From Tieghemiomyces parasiticus (lineage: Eukaryota > Kickxellomycota > Dimargaritomycetes > Dimargaritales > Dimargaritaceae): a DNA stretch of 18,371 nucleotides. Both the position numbers and the translations under genes were made by a program. The notes beneath the pieces are model-generated. The model saw only the letters and a program-made list of their open reading frames with translations, was not told the DNA's origin and ran no database searches. The stretch spans positions 2,665-21,035 of the forward strand of contig JANBPT010000847.1 in assembly GCA_027575765.1 (NCBI GenBank), given 5' to 3'. Each line of letters starts with the position of its first letter. The first letter of the stretch is position 1. Below, piece after piece: positions 9,503 to 18,371 of the stretch.

Positions 9503-9508
9503 TTTATA
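9503..9508 (-). promoter_or_regulatory. Possible TATA element for the BRWD-like gene
   Basis: TATAAA on the - strand, about 510 bases upstream of the proposed ATG at 8994. A GTAAGT donor-like sequence follows immediately, so either a spliced 5' leader or chance is possible. The interval to the ATG contains several upstream ATGs on the - strand, which makes an unspliced leader from here less likely. Confidence 0.25.
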
Positions 9509-11230
9509 TTCGGCAGTCGGTGGCTTGGTGGCCGATGATAGGGCCGCTTGCGGCATGGCGCCAGGCGATGTCGGCATGGCGAATGGGGCCCACGAGACTT
9601 GAGTGCTTGGGGAGCAATCAGAGCTCGCAGTTAAAAGGTCGCGGGTCGTTACGAATAAACCTAGTGGAGGCTTTATCAAGCGCGAAAAGAGACTGGGGAT
9701 GTACTGACGAGCCCTCGGGCTGTGCTAGGGGGAGGAGTAGGAAAGGCGTATTATACGTGCAAGGCGAACTTTCAAGTCGTGTTCGTGCCTTAGAGATGCA
9801 GGTACTACGGAATGCTTTAGACGTGGCCAGGGGCAGACCGGAGATGCCGATGCGTCTTGAGAGTAGGATAAAACCGACTGGTAGTCGGAGACCAACCCTT
9901 AGAGCGCCACGGCAGGAGAGGTACCGCGGACAGGGCAATCCAGCACGCCGCGTACTAGTTGGCGACCAGAGCGGGCGAACTTGTGGTATGGACCAGCTGC
10001 GCTGAAGCTGTAGGGGAGATGAACAATGAAAGAGTGAAGAGAGAGGGGCCCGCCAGCGGAAATGGCGCAGATAACCCCCGCCGTGGGAAACCTAGCTCAC
10101 GGGTAGGCCACCATCAGAAGCGTGCCAGAAAATTATGGACGCGTGCCTAGGCTAATGGTCCTAGCCCCTTCCTTATTTTTAACGCTGACTCGCCCGTGCT
10201 GGGCATTACTGGTGCTGATCGGTTATCGCGGCGGACCGGCCAATGACGCCTAAGGGCTCATGGCGGACTATTTTGGGATACAGTTTGGTGAGCTGCTCCC
10301 TACGTCGTCAATGTACTAAGGCCACGCCAATCTTTTCGCTTCGTCGCGCAAGATCGGCTGTCGACTCGGAGATACCAGGACCCGCTCTCGTGAATTAGTC
10401 CCGCACGTTCTAAAATATCAAGATCGAAAGCAGCCCAGCGACCTTCAGAGGCATTTCGAGGACGATTTGATTTAGCCGGCGACAAGCCATTAAACATGTA
10501 GGGGGGAGGACTCTTCCTGCAGTGCCCCGCTGGTGAACCCAGCTGTTCGTCAGGTGACTTCGGCCTTACCAGAGTGTTTAGCTCAGTACACGGCGAAACA
10601 GGGGGGGGAGGGGCAAGTAGTGCCAGCCCCGAACTGCCGGATCATCTAGACTGGGAAACTATGGCTATACTGAGGGTGGCCGCTGGTATTAAATAGGAGC
10701 AGGCGGGTGGTTGGCGGTAAGTCCTGCCCTTGGGGAGGCGCCACAAGAATCTAAACCCACCTTATTCAGGTCGGTGGCGGATTATCCGTAAATACAACCT
10801 GTCATGACCATATAGTTTATTCGGCGACAAATGGGGGGTCGGAGAGGGGGGTGGTGGATGATACTCCGGCACGCGGTCCCATGCCGAAATTTATAAAACC
10901 ATGCGCCATGGAATCACCCATCAAGTCTGGAAGAGACGCGTGGAAGACCTCCGGAGGATCAGGCAGTAGCGCCTCTAGAATATCCACAATATGCTATGCT
11001 GGGCTGGCAGGCCGGAAAATAGCCATGGGCTGGGATCGTCGTCGCCCCCCTCCCGTTGGCGATAATCCCACCTTCGAGATCTACCCGGCCTGCGGCCAAT
11101 CCACCCCAGCTGCACTTCCCGTTTCCGCTGTTGTGTTGGCGAACAATGATTCGCCACGGAAGTCCGGACCACTGTACAATGTCGAAGGAAGGCGCGTAAT
11201 GAGTATGGCGAGGGAGAGACGATCCGGCTA

Positions 11231-11266
11231 GCATTCACCTGCCATCGCTGCAGGTAGGATGAATGC
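11231..11266. other. Imperfect 12-bp-arm hairpin
   Basis: The left arm GCATTC-ACCTGC (11231-11242) pairs with GCAGGT (11250-11255) and GAATGC (11261-11266). The loop is 7 nt and there is a 5-nt bulge (AGGAT) on the right arm. Pairing is perfect apart from the bulge. It lies in the gene-poor region, and its role is unknown. Confidence 0.45.
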
Positions 11267-11410
11267 GGGAGAGGGTGAACACTTTTTGTAGTGGTCAGGA
11301 GAGCAAGTGGAGATTCTTTGAAGTGGCAGCTCAAGCGGCGGGGTGATGGCTTCCGGAAGACGCGGAATATATCACTGTCATTGATTACCTGCATTTCAGG
11401 CGATGCAAGC

Positions 11411-11429
11411 GGGAGGGTTGGGGAGGGGG
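11411..11429 (+). other. Potential G-quadruplex
   Basis: Four G-runs of 3, 3, 4 and 5 are separated by loops of 1, 2 and 1 bases, matching the standard intramolecular quadruplex pattern. It sits in the intergenic region; function is unknown. Confidence 0.35.
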
Positions 11430-12036
11430 CGGTACCACTGGGTCTGTAGCCCTCAGGTCTGTATGTCGAGAAAAAGAGAGGAGGGAGGGGTGGTACAGCT
11501 TTGACCGCAGGTGACGCTGGCATACAGGTATAGCCAGCCTCCCTAATGCATCTCCCCTACCTACTGTGACTGACCCCGACGCGGCAGCCAGGCTCTATGC
11601 CGGTCACAGTTCATTACGACCCCGCTGTGGAATGCGAGTGCTTGTGTCAGCTTTGCCCAAGCGGATGGGAAATAGATTCAGGACGGCCCAGAGGGTGGAG
11701 GGCTGGCGCATCCTGCCATGCACAGACAGGCACCCTCCACGACGAATAGCGCAGGTGTGGCGGTGGCGACGGCTGACGAATCCGCCTGCTGCTTTCTACC
11801 ATAGGAAACCCTCACGAATTATACACTGGGGGTACGCGAGGCTCCCGCCGTGGGCCAATCCCCGCCGCTGCGGTCCATCACTAGTGTGTGGGGCTCACAG
11901 GTGTAACCAGCCCGGGGCTTTACAAACACCAGGCCCGTCCATCAGCCAACCAAGCCGGCCAGCCCAGCTCCCCCCTTGCTGGCAATATGCTGCGCAGTAG
12001 TAGGGGCTTCTGGCTACCCTCATTGAGGTACGACGG

Positions 12037-12054
12037 CTCCTCCGCGCCGAGGAG
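12037..12054. other. Inverted repeat just upstream of a TATA box
   Basis: CTCCTC (12037-12042) pairs with GAGGAG (12049-12054) around a 6-nt GC-rich spacer, and the TATA box starts 14 bases further on. It could be a factor-binding palindrome; this is inferred from position only. Confidence 0.25.
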
Positions 12055-12067
12055 GCTGCGCAGTGTG

Positions 12068-12076
12068 TATATAAAG
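12068..12076 (+). promoter_or_regulatory. TATA box, probable promoter of the capping-domain gene
   Basis: TATATAAAG is a near-consensus TATA element on the + strand. It coincides with a sharp change in the sequence: to its left ATG is common on the + strand, and to its right only one ATG occurs before 13379. A transcript start near 12100 would give a leader of about 1.35 kb before ATG 13452, unless part of it is spliced out. Confidence 0.45.
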
Positions 12077-12584
12077 ACTGACGTTCCTCGACTGCCCATT
12101 CCTGGATTCCGGTTGCAACTTTCCGTGGCCTACCTAAGCAACTTCAGATCGTTCAACATCCCAACGAAACTAACCTTTGCAAGCAAAGTGGCTAGACCCA
12201 GTGCTTCCTTGTGGGTTCTGTGGCCATTTCCCCAACTTTTCATTACACACAGCTGTCCGTCGCTCATTGACGACCCTGGTTCCTTGTTGCACCACCCCCA
12301 CCCCACTATTTCTTACTGCTTCTCAAGAAACCCCGGCCCGTATCCCGTTGCTTCACGCAAACCTCTACGGCACTGTCCTCCGCCAACCGGCCGTCTAGTT
12401 ACTTTCCTGACGCTCCTCTCGTGAACCCTGGCTTCCCTCCTCTGGCCCCGTCAGTAGCGTGCGATTCCATCCGGCTGAGTTCATTACAATAACTTCGGGT
12501 TTTAACGGTCAAGTCCCCCAGGCATTCTTCCTACATCCCCTCTCAGACCCCGCCCATCAGTAGCCGCTGGGCACTGCCACACAT

Positions 12585-12647
12585 ATGCACGCTTCTCTGC
12601 CAAGGTTTCTCGCGACGCCCAGCCCTCTCATCCTACTTGACGCCTGA
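12585..12647 (+). promoter_or_regulatory. Possible upstream ORF 1 (20 codons plus stop)
   Basis: This is the only ATG in the long leader-like zone before 13379. It encodes a 20-residue peptide starting MHASLPRF and ends at TGA 12645-12647. It would matter only if transcription starts upstream of it. Confidence 0.25.
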
Positions 12648-13378
12648 CCACTCGTCCGCGTCGTAAAAATCTCTCCTCCCATCTCTTGTCTCCACCTTAC
12701 TCGTCACTTTTTTTCTAGTTTTTCGAGGTCTCCTGGGCCGCCTGACCCCGTTATTCTTCGCGTCGCGCCCCCTTTTTCTTTAAAGCTTCTCTCTAATCTC
12801 GTCATTTTTTTGCGAGGGGTCATCCCATCGCCGACAATCCCCGCACTCTCTGCGCATCCCGCTCTTCCCTCTCCTTCTGCGTCCTTCGTACCTCCCTACC
12901 GACCCACGGCCGTATTCGTGGACACCGAACTGCCTGGGGCGACTCGTTCATATCCTTACGTGAATTGTCTACCGAACACCCGCCGTCCTCGCGCATCATC
13001 CGGTGCCCCTCTCCCCGCCCGCACCGTTTGCACACGCGTCGTGCTGGCCCCCCTTGTCCTCATCCGTGGCCGCACTGTCTCTCCCACACTTGGGGGATCC
13101 CCCCATCTCTTCCGATACCGGGCGGAACCAAAATACGTCACCACACGCTTCCATCCTTCTCTCACCGCCTTCGTCGGCCGCCATTGCGCCACGACCGCCG
13201 CCGCCTCCATCAGCTTCACACATTCCTGTCGCGGTGTCAACTAAATACCTCACTGTTCCCGCTGTTCATAACAACCGTTCCGAATTGTCCGCAATTCGGG
13301 TCCGTTTCTAACGCGAATCCACGCGCAGTGCCTTCTCTCGTGCCCCTTCCTCGCTCTATTATTACCAGCCGCGCCTGG

Positions 13379-13414
13379 ATGTCGCACCCAGTACCACCAC
13401 CACTGTTTCAGTAA
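13379..13414 (+). promoter_or_regulatory. Possible upstream ORF 2 (11 codons plus stop)
   Basis: ATG 13379 opens an 11-codon frame (MSHPVPPPLFQ) ending TAA 13412-13414. That is 37 bases before the main ATG, in a different frame. Such a short ORF close to the main start could lower translation or act by reinitiation. Confidence 0.3.
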
Positions 13415-13451
13415 TCTCTCCAATACTTCCCTTGCCTGGTCCCCTACTCCG

Positions 13452-16400
13452 ATGTCTAAATCCGCGCACGAGCGCGTTCCGTCCAATGGGGCGTCACGGG
13501 CCGCCTCACCCGGCCAGTATTCCAGCGCAAGCTCAGGTGCTGTGGCCGAACGCACCCCAGGTGAGCCCACTTTGGTATACCCTGGTCGGCCTAATTTTGA
13601 TGACCGGCGGGACAGCGGCTTTGTTGAGGGTCAGCCCCGACCGCTGCCTACCACCACCCGGCACCCAATCCCACTCCCCGCATTCGCCGTCGACCAGCGT
13701 TACCAAAGCTACCTGCGGAAACGCACCAAGAATTTGCTGAACCTTAGCCACGATGGGTTCCCTGGCTCCCATACCGTACCGTTCACCCCGGCGGCCTTCG
13801 AGTTTCTCGACCAAGAGGACTACTTTGTGAGTGAGCAGGCGGATGGAGTGCGCTATATTATGCACATTGTTCATGAGGAGAAACGGTCCGCAGTGTTCAT
13901 GGCGGACCAGCGCAACCATTACTTCTATGTGCGCGACATGGCCCTAAACTACCCGTGTCCTGGTAACAAGCACACCCGGGAGACCATTATCGACGGCGAA
14001 CTCGTTGTGGACACGTCAGACAACCAGGTCCGGCTACATTTCCAACCCTTTGACGTGTTGGTGTTAAACTCGGTCATTATGCTCCGCCGATCCCTCAGCT
14101 CGCGACTCGGACTCCTACGTCAGGATATCATCCAGCCTTACATGAATCTGATGAAGAGTGATCCTAATTTGGCCAAGCGTCAGGCCTTTACTATATCCAT
14201 ACGCAAAATGGAACGGTCCTATGGGGTCAATCTGCTCATGGCCGACCTCGCTAAGAGCAAGCATCCCAGTCCCGGGTTGGTTTTTACCCCTGTAAAATTG
14301 CCCTACACGCCCGGCCATTACAACAAACTGTGAGTGATTTCGACCCTGTCGCTCAGGTTGTAGTCCCAACGTCGACGGAATATGCGCCTGAAGGGCCATT
14401 TTCCCGCTCCTATTCCCGCGTAGGCGGCGCTATTACTCGCTCGCCCACAATCTGACCTGTATCACTAACCATATATATTTTTTCTTCCGGTCGTCCCCTT
14501 TTATTCGTGTGCCCCCCTCCTCCTCCCTACCTACAGGCTACGGTGGAAACCCCCTGATTCCTTCACAGCTGATTTCAAGATCCAGGTGCAGTACAGCAAA
14601 GAACGGAAACCCGTCTACAAACTACTGGTCGGCCACGGCGGGTCAGAGCGTGAGTTTACCACCCTCCAGCTTGAGGCTGTAGTCTTCCAACAGTGGCGGA
14701 ACCACCCACCTGATAACCGTATAGTGACCTGCCGCTATGATCCCGAGTGGAAAGTGACCACGGTCGAGGACGGGTACGCTCCGCAGACTCGGAGGGGTGG
14801 CTGGCGGTTCCTGCGGTTCCGCGTCGACCGGATGGTTCCTGACGACGATGCCACCGTGCTGACGGTGGTACAAAACAGCGAACGCGAGGTCCCGCGCGAG
14901 GAGTTTGACAAACGACTAGATAGAATTCGCGCGAACTGGAAGGCCCGGGAAAGAGCCGCAGCTGCGAACCAGCCACCATCAGGTAACAATACTGGCAAGC
15001 CCGAAACCCCCGCCGGTACACCGCGCTTCACGTCACCCATGGCACCCTCGGCCACGCATGAGTCGTATTTCAGCACTAATTCGCACCACGCGGCGCAGCG
15101 GATCGCCTCGCCTCGTTCTGTGGCAATGCCGCCACGCACACCTGGCAACTCTACACACCACCACCACTCGACCGGTACGACACCGGCGGCGGTGGACGGT
15201 AATGCGGGCGCGGATCGGTCGGTCAGGCCGCTATTGTCGCCTACCGCATCCACACCTGCTTCCGGGTCGACGAGGTCTCACTCCACTTCCGCCATGATGC
15301 TGCCCAAACGGCAGGCCACGCCCCCGCAAGCCAGCCGCACGAAGCCTGCCACGCCGACTGACAACGGTCGTCCTGCCCTTGTCCTTCCACCCCAGGGAAC
15401 CTCGGCGTCCGTGGCCAGCGCCGGTAAGCGGAAGTTTGATGAGCACAGTAGTCCAGCCAGTAGTCCGGCTTTGATGTCGCCCACCCAGTTACCCGCCCGC
15501 GTCCTTTCGCAATCCCCTGCGGCCCGTGACCCGGGAAAGTACCCCAAACTGAGTGGCGACATGCGGTCTCCTCTACGCGAACGTGCGAGTGTCACCTCGA
15601 CCACGCCTACTACGCCTACTGATCCGGCCCGCCGGCCGATGGGGGGCGAGGCGCCAGCCAGCTCGCCATTACAGAGTCCGCGTGAAGCTTCCCCGCAGAA
15701 CATGCGCAAGGGCAGCTCCCTCGACGGCCGACTCCATCTTCCCCGCTCGCACGTCATTTCGACCAAGTTGTCGTCACTGGGTGGTGGTGTCGAGAGTAGC
15801 ACCCTTTCGCCCGCGAAATCAGCTCCTGAACCAGCTTCTGACAAGCGCCTACCGGCTCTTGCCCTCCCACCACGGACCGCCAGCAGCCAGCCACCTCCGC
15901 CTGTCGTCGACACCACCGTTGTTCCTGCCTCAGAAGCCCCCGCGCAGTCCCCCAAGCTGGCGGAATCCAATGGGAAGCCAGCGTCCAGTACACGAGGCGG
16001 CGCTCGAAGTCGAGGCCGTGGCCGCGGACGTGCGAAGCGATCCTCAGTGTCTGGGCGGTCCGTCTCGGAGGTCACGGCGCTTCCACCATCCGCCCTGCCG
16101 GTGCAGTCGGTGGTGTCCGCTTCTACCCCCGCTGTTTATACTAGCATGGCCCTAGAATCCAACCGCCCCCCCGACGCTGAGCACTCGGAATCCATGCCTG
16201 CACCGTCATCTCCGATGCGGGTAGACAGTCCGCCCAACGCCGTGAAAACCGTTCTGCCAACGTCGCCACCGCCACCGCCACCGCCTTCCGTTGGAGGGCC
16301 ACTACCCACACCGTCCTCGCCCACTGTTCAGCCGCCTCCTGAACTTGCTCCAACTGCGGCACCTGTCCTACTCCCGGGCTCGGCGCTTGTACAGGTGTCA

Positions 16401-18164
16401 CAAGCGGAGGCCCAAGACGAGCGCGTCCGGCAGGAGACGGAGGCCCAGCGCCAGGCTCAAGAACAGCGTACCCGGCAAGATGAGGATGTCCAGCGCCAGA
16501 CCCAATTGGCGGAGGCGTTGCGAATACAGCAACAGCAGGAAGAAACCCATAGACAACAGCAGCAGAACCAAGAGCAGGCTCGCCGGCAGCAAGAGGTGCA
16601 AAAGCAGCAGGAAGAGATGCAGCATCAGCAACGGTTGCAGCAACTCCAAATCCAACAGAAGCAGGAGTCAGAGCGGTTTCAAATGGAGGCCCAGCGCCAA
16701 CAGCAACAACAGCAGCAGCAGCAACGACACCAGCAGCTCACTCTGCAGTCATCCCCGACAGTGGTCGCTCCGCGCCCGCCGGCTTCAGCCGGCGGCCTGG
16801 CTCCTCGCCCCGAGCCTGGCTACCCAGCCCCGCCAACCCACCCTGCCGCGCACCCCCACCATCCAGCCAACTACCCAGGTGGCCCCCCAGGAAGTGGCCC
16901 GCCTTTCACCCCCGTCTCCTATGCCGCCCACCCTGGGGGGCGGCCGCCCGGACCCTTCGACCCGGCCGGTGGATTCCAGGGTCGTCCACCGCCGGGCACG
17001 CTGCACCGCATGCACTCACTGTCGTTACAGAACACGACAGGCCCTCCGCCGTTCGATCCGACGCGACCTAACTACTCCCCGCGCACACCCACTTTCCCCA
17101 ACGGCCACCCGTACCCTGGACCCGCGCCCTCTCCAGGGTATCCGCCGGGTGCGCCACTGGGCCCCAACGGCCTCCCTCCACCGCCTCCCTCGCAATTCTC
17201 GCCGCCAGGGAGCCGTCGCAGCTCGTTTACTCAGTCTTTCCCACCTCAGCCGGGCCACCCATACCCACACCCGCCACCGCGGCCGTACCTGCCCGGCACT
17301 CCAGGCCAGCCGCCACCTGGCGCTTACCCGGATAGTCCCGGACAGGGTGGATTCCCACCCCAGGGCGTTCGTTATGTCACCGGTCAGGGCCCGCCCCCGC
17401 ACGCCCTGGGTCGACCGCCGCACCAGGGCGGCGGCATCCCTGCACGTCCCTCTATGGGTGGCCGGCGCGCCTCTACCTCCTTCCATGCCGCCATGACTGA
17501 GGGGTCCCCTAACCCGGTGGGCCGGCCGCTCAGTAACATGATGCAATCACCGGGCGGCAGTCCTCGTCCTTTGCCTCCAGGCTACCCACCTCAGCAGGTT
17601 CCGCAACCGCCGGGGCCCTTTGTGCGCAAGCATTCCATGCCTGGCGCCCCGATGCCAGGGTATGGACCGATGCCTGGCCGACCGCCCCCGCCGCCACCGG
17701 GCGGCAGCAGTCCTTATCCGATGAGCGACCCCTACCACCCCCATCACTCTCATATCCACGCGCCAGGGCTGCCGCCATACCCGCAGCAGCAGGCTCCTCA
17801 CCAACGGCCCCATCCGCACGCCCCACCACCGCACATGGGCCAGCCTCAGCCGCGGCCCCACTCGCAGCATCATCCGTCACATCACCCGCAGCAGCAGTCA
17901 CAGCCTCCGGTAGCCATGCCAACTTCGCATGGCTACCCGGGTCGACCACCAATGGGTCAACCCGGACACCATGGCGCTGGATCATCCCCTCACGGGCAGC
18001 TCCACGCCGGCGGTTCAGGTGCTGCTGGATCCCCGCATGCTCCGCCGCCCGCTCAGGTTCGACCATCCGCTCCCGCCACGGCCCAGCAGTCTAAGTCGGC
18101 CCTCAACTTCATAATGAACGACGACGAGCCAGTGGACGATAGCGCTTCGTCTTGGTTTGGGTAG
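13452..18164 (+). CDS. mRNA-capping guanylyltransferase-like protein with degenerate active site and long P/Q-rich tail, 1,501 aa
   Basis: Exons 13452-14329 and 14537-18164 join within a Leu codon (CT|G). Residues 75-435 have the capping guanylyltransferase layout. Motif I region reads SEQADGVRY (127-135), motif III DGELV (181-185), IIIa FDVLVLN (200-206), IV PGLVF (274-278), V LLRWKPP (293-299) and TADF, then an OB fold with WRFLRFRVDR (382-391). In active enzymes motif I is KxDGxR, whose Lys carries GMP. Here it is Q129 (CAG 13836-13838). Motif IV normally starts with Asp/Glu; here it is P274. The first Lys of motif V and the Lys of motif VI are Arg. Residues 436-1501 form a low-complexity tail: Ser/Pro/Thr-rich, an RG-rich stretch near 778, a Gln-rich probable coiled coil (about 911-1028, Q9), a Pro/Gly/His-rich segment, and an acidic end after LNFIM. 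Classical capping chemistry is unlikely. A nuclear scaffold or transcription role is inferred. The start is the first ATG in frame. Confidence 0.85.
14330..14536 (+). other. Intron of the capping-domain gene
   Basis: Donor GTGAGT and acceptor CTACAG; 207 bp. Joining gives HYNKLLRWKPPD, a continuous motif IV-V region. Unspliced translation would stop at TGA 14331-14333. CTAAC at 14465-14469 is the likely branch site, followed by a T/C-rich tract. Confidence 0.9.
16390..16740 (+). repeat. Gln-rich coiled-coil segment with CAG/CAA tract
   Basis: This encodes roughly residues 911-1028: Gln, Glu and Arg with regularly spaced Leu, Val, Ala and Met, a pattern that can form a coiled coil. The longest pure run is nine Gln (16698-16724), a mixed CAG/CAA tract. 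The antisense Leu-rich frame here is a shadow. Confidence 0.7.
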
Positions 18165-18371
18165 TTACAATGCCCTCAGCGTACTGTGTGTGGAGGGGAG
18201 GGGGGAAGTAGAGGCTGGTCAGTCCGTTATTCCACAGTCAGCTGTACCGCCGCTGTGGTATACTTGCGCGTGCGTGGAGAGGGGGGGGGGAGGGGAGGAT
18301 TCCTTAATGAATAGGTGTTCCTTGGGCGACCGTGGGACGTATTGTACAGTTTTGGTATCGTTAGTGTTGGT
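18165..18371 (+). other. 3' flank of the capping-domain gene with G-run tracts
   Basis: After TAG 18162-18164 there are two purine tracts: G-runs at 18192-18205 and a G10-A-G4-A-GG tract at 18281-18298. No AATAAA is visible. Strong G tracts downstream of a stop can pause polymerase, but a termination role here is inference. Confidence 0.3.

Larger units (their letters stand above)
8995..12036. other. Large intergenic region without a convincing gene
   Basis: About 3 kb separate the BRWD-like start from the leader-like zone of the capping-domain gene. Many short frames overlap on both strands. None shows a domain, a repeat of a known protein, or a start plus splice sites that join into something recognisable. 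Visible structure is limited to a TATA-like site for the BRWD-like gene (9503-9508), scattered G-runs on the + strand (about 10501, 10601, 10834, 11411, 11480) and a strong hairpin (11231-11266). ATG occurs at ordinary frequency on the + strand here, unlike the stretch that follows. An unrecognised non-coding RNA, a decayed gene or simple spacer are all possible. Confidence 0.4.
12077..13451 (+). other. Pyrimidine-rich, ATG-depleted probable 5' leader of the capping-domain gene
   Basis: The + strand is strongly C/T-rich with T- and C-runs. I count a single ATG between 11990 and 13378, against roughly 25-30 occurrences of CAT (ATG on the other strand). The frames open across 12810-13311 lack ATG starts and read as random Pro/Ser/Arg-rich sequence. 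ATG depletion on one strand is what a scanned 5' leader would show. Whether all of it is transcribed, or part is promoter, cannot be decided from sequence. Confidence 0.45.

Noticed and set aside
9520..10005. 161-codon + strand frame
   Set aside because: Opens with GTG, shows no recognisable domain, and overlaps other open frames on both strands.
10300..10497. 65-codon - strand frame with a true ATG, preceded by a C/T-rich tract
   Set aside because: The residue mix looks protein-like, but there is no recognisable domain, no good splice donor to extend it and no neighbour that fits. Support is too weak to call.
10975..11523. 182-codon - strand frame with ATG start
   Set aside because: Composition follows the local C/T-rich strand, no domain is visible, and two other frames are open over the same interval.
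11888..12424. 178-codon + strand frame spanning the TATA box
   Set aside because: Non-ATG start, no domain, and it runs through the promoter and into the ATG-depleted leader zone.
12810..13244. 144-codon + strand frame and overlapping frames up to 13414
   Set aside because: No ATG starts; all three + frames are open at once because the C/T-rich strand makes stops rare.
15278..16075. 265-codon - strand frame under the tail of the capping-domain gene
   Set aside because: Antisense of a GC-rich Ser/Pro coding region, with no recognisable domain.
16398..16655. Leu-rich - strand frame resembling a membrane protein
   Set aside because: Leu repeats are the antisense of the CAG/CAA Gln codons in the coiled-coil segment.

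Overview
This window looks like nuclear DNA of a fungus, probably an early-diverging, zygomycete-like lineage. The reasons are GC-rich coding sequence, short introns of 147-287 bp with GTAAGT-like donors and CTAAC-like branch sites, pyrimidine-rich leaders, wide gene spacing, and a BRWD/PHIP-type chromatin reader. The phylum is inferred from gene style; no marker gene fixes it. I see no rRNA, tRNA, CRISPR array or recognisable transposon.

Layout. At the left edge is the 3' end of a Gly/His/Pro-rich repeat protein (+, stop at 204-206). A convergent spacer follows, then an intronless gene for a secreted protein of unknown function (-, 894-2042) with a TATA/G-run promoter to its right. Next is a six-exon gene (-, 2803-8994) for a 1,724-residue BRWD/PHIP/WDR9-type protein: N-terminal helical region, eight WD40 repeats, a long acidic/Ser/Arg linker, a cryptic-Tudor region and one bromodomain. 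A 4.5-kb stretch (8995-13451) has no convincing CDS. Its right third looks like the promoter and long ATG-poor leader of the last gene. That gene (+, 13452-18164, one intron, 1,501 residues) has an mRNA-capping guanylyltransferase fold followed by a roughly 1,070-residue Ser/Pro/Gln-rich tail.

The most notable observation is in the last gene. The fold is well preserved (DGELV, FDVLVL, LLRWKPP, WRFLRFRVDR), but the nucleophilic lysine of motif I (KxDGxR) is glutamine (Q129) and the acidic residue of motif IV is proline. It is probably a capping-enzyme pseudoenzyme recycled as a regulatory or scaffold protein, so a separate active capping enzyme should exist elsewhere in the genome.

The BRWD-like and capping-like genes are divergently arranged. 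Both are plausibly nuclear and linked to chromatin or Pol II transcription, but the 4.5-kb gap argues against a simple shared promoter. The two genes at the left look like extracellular products and appear unrelated in function.
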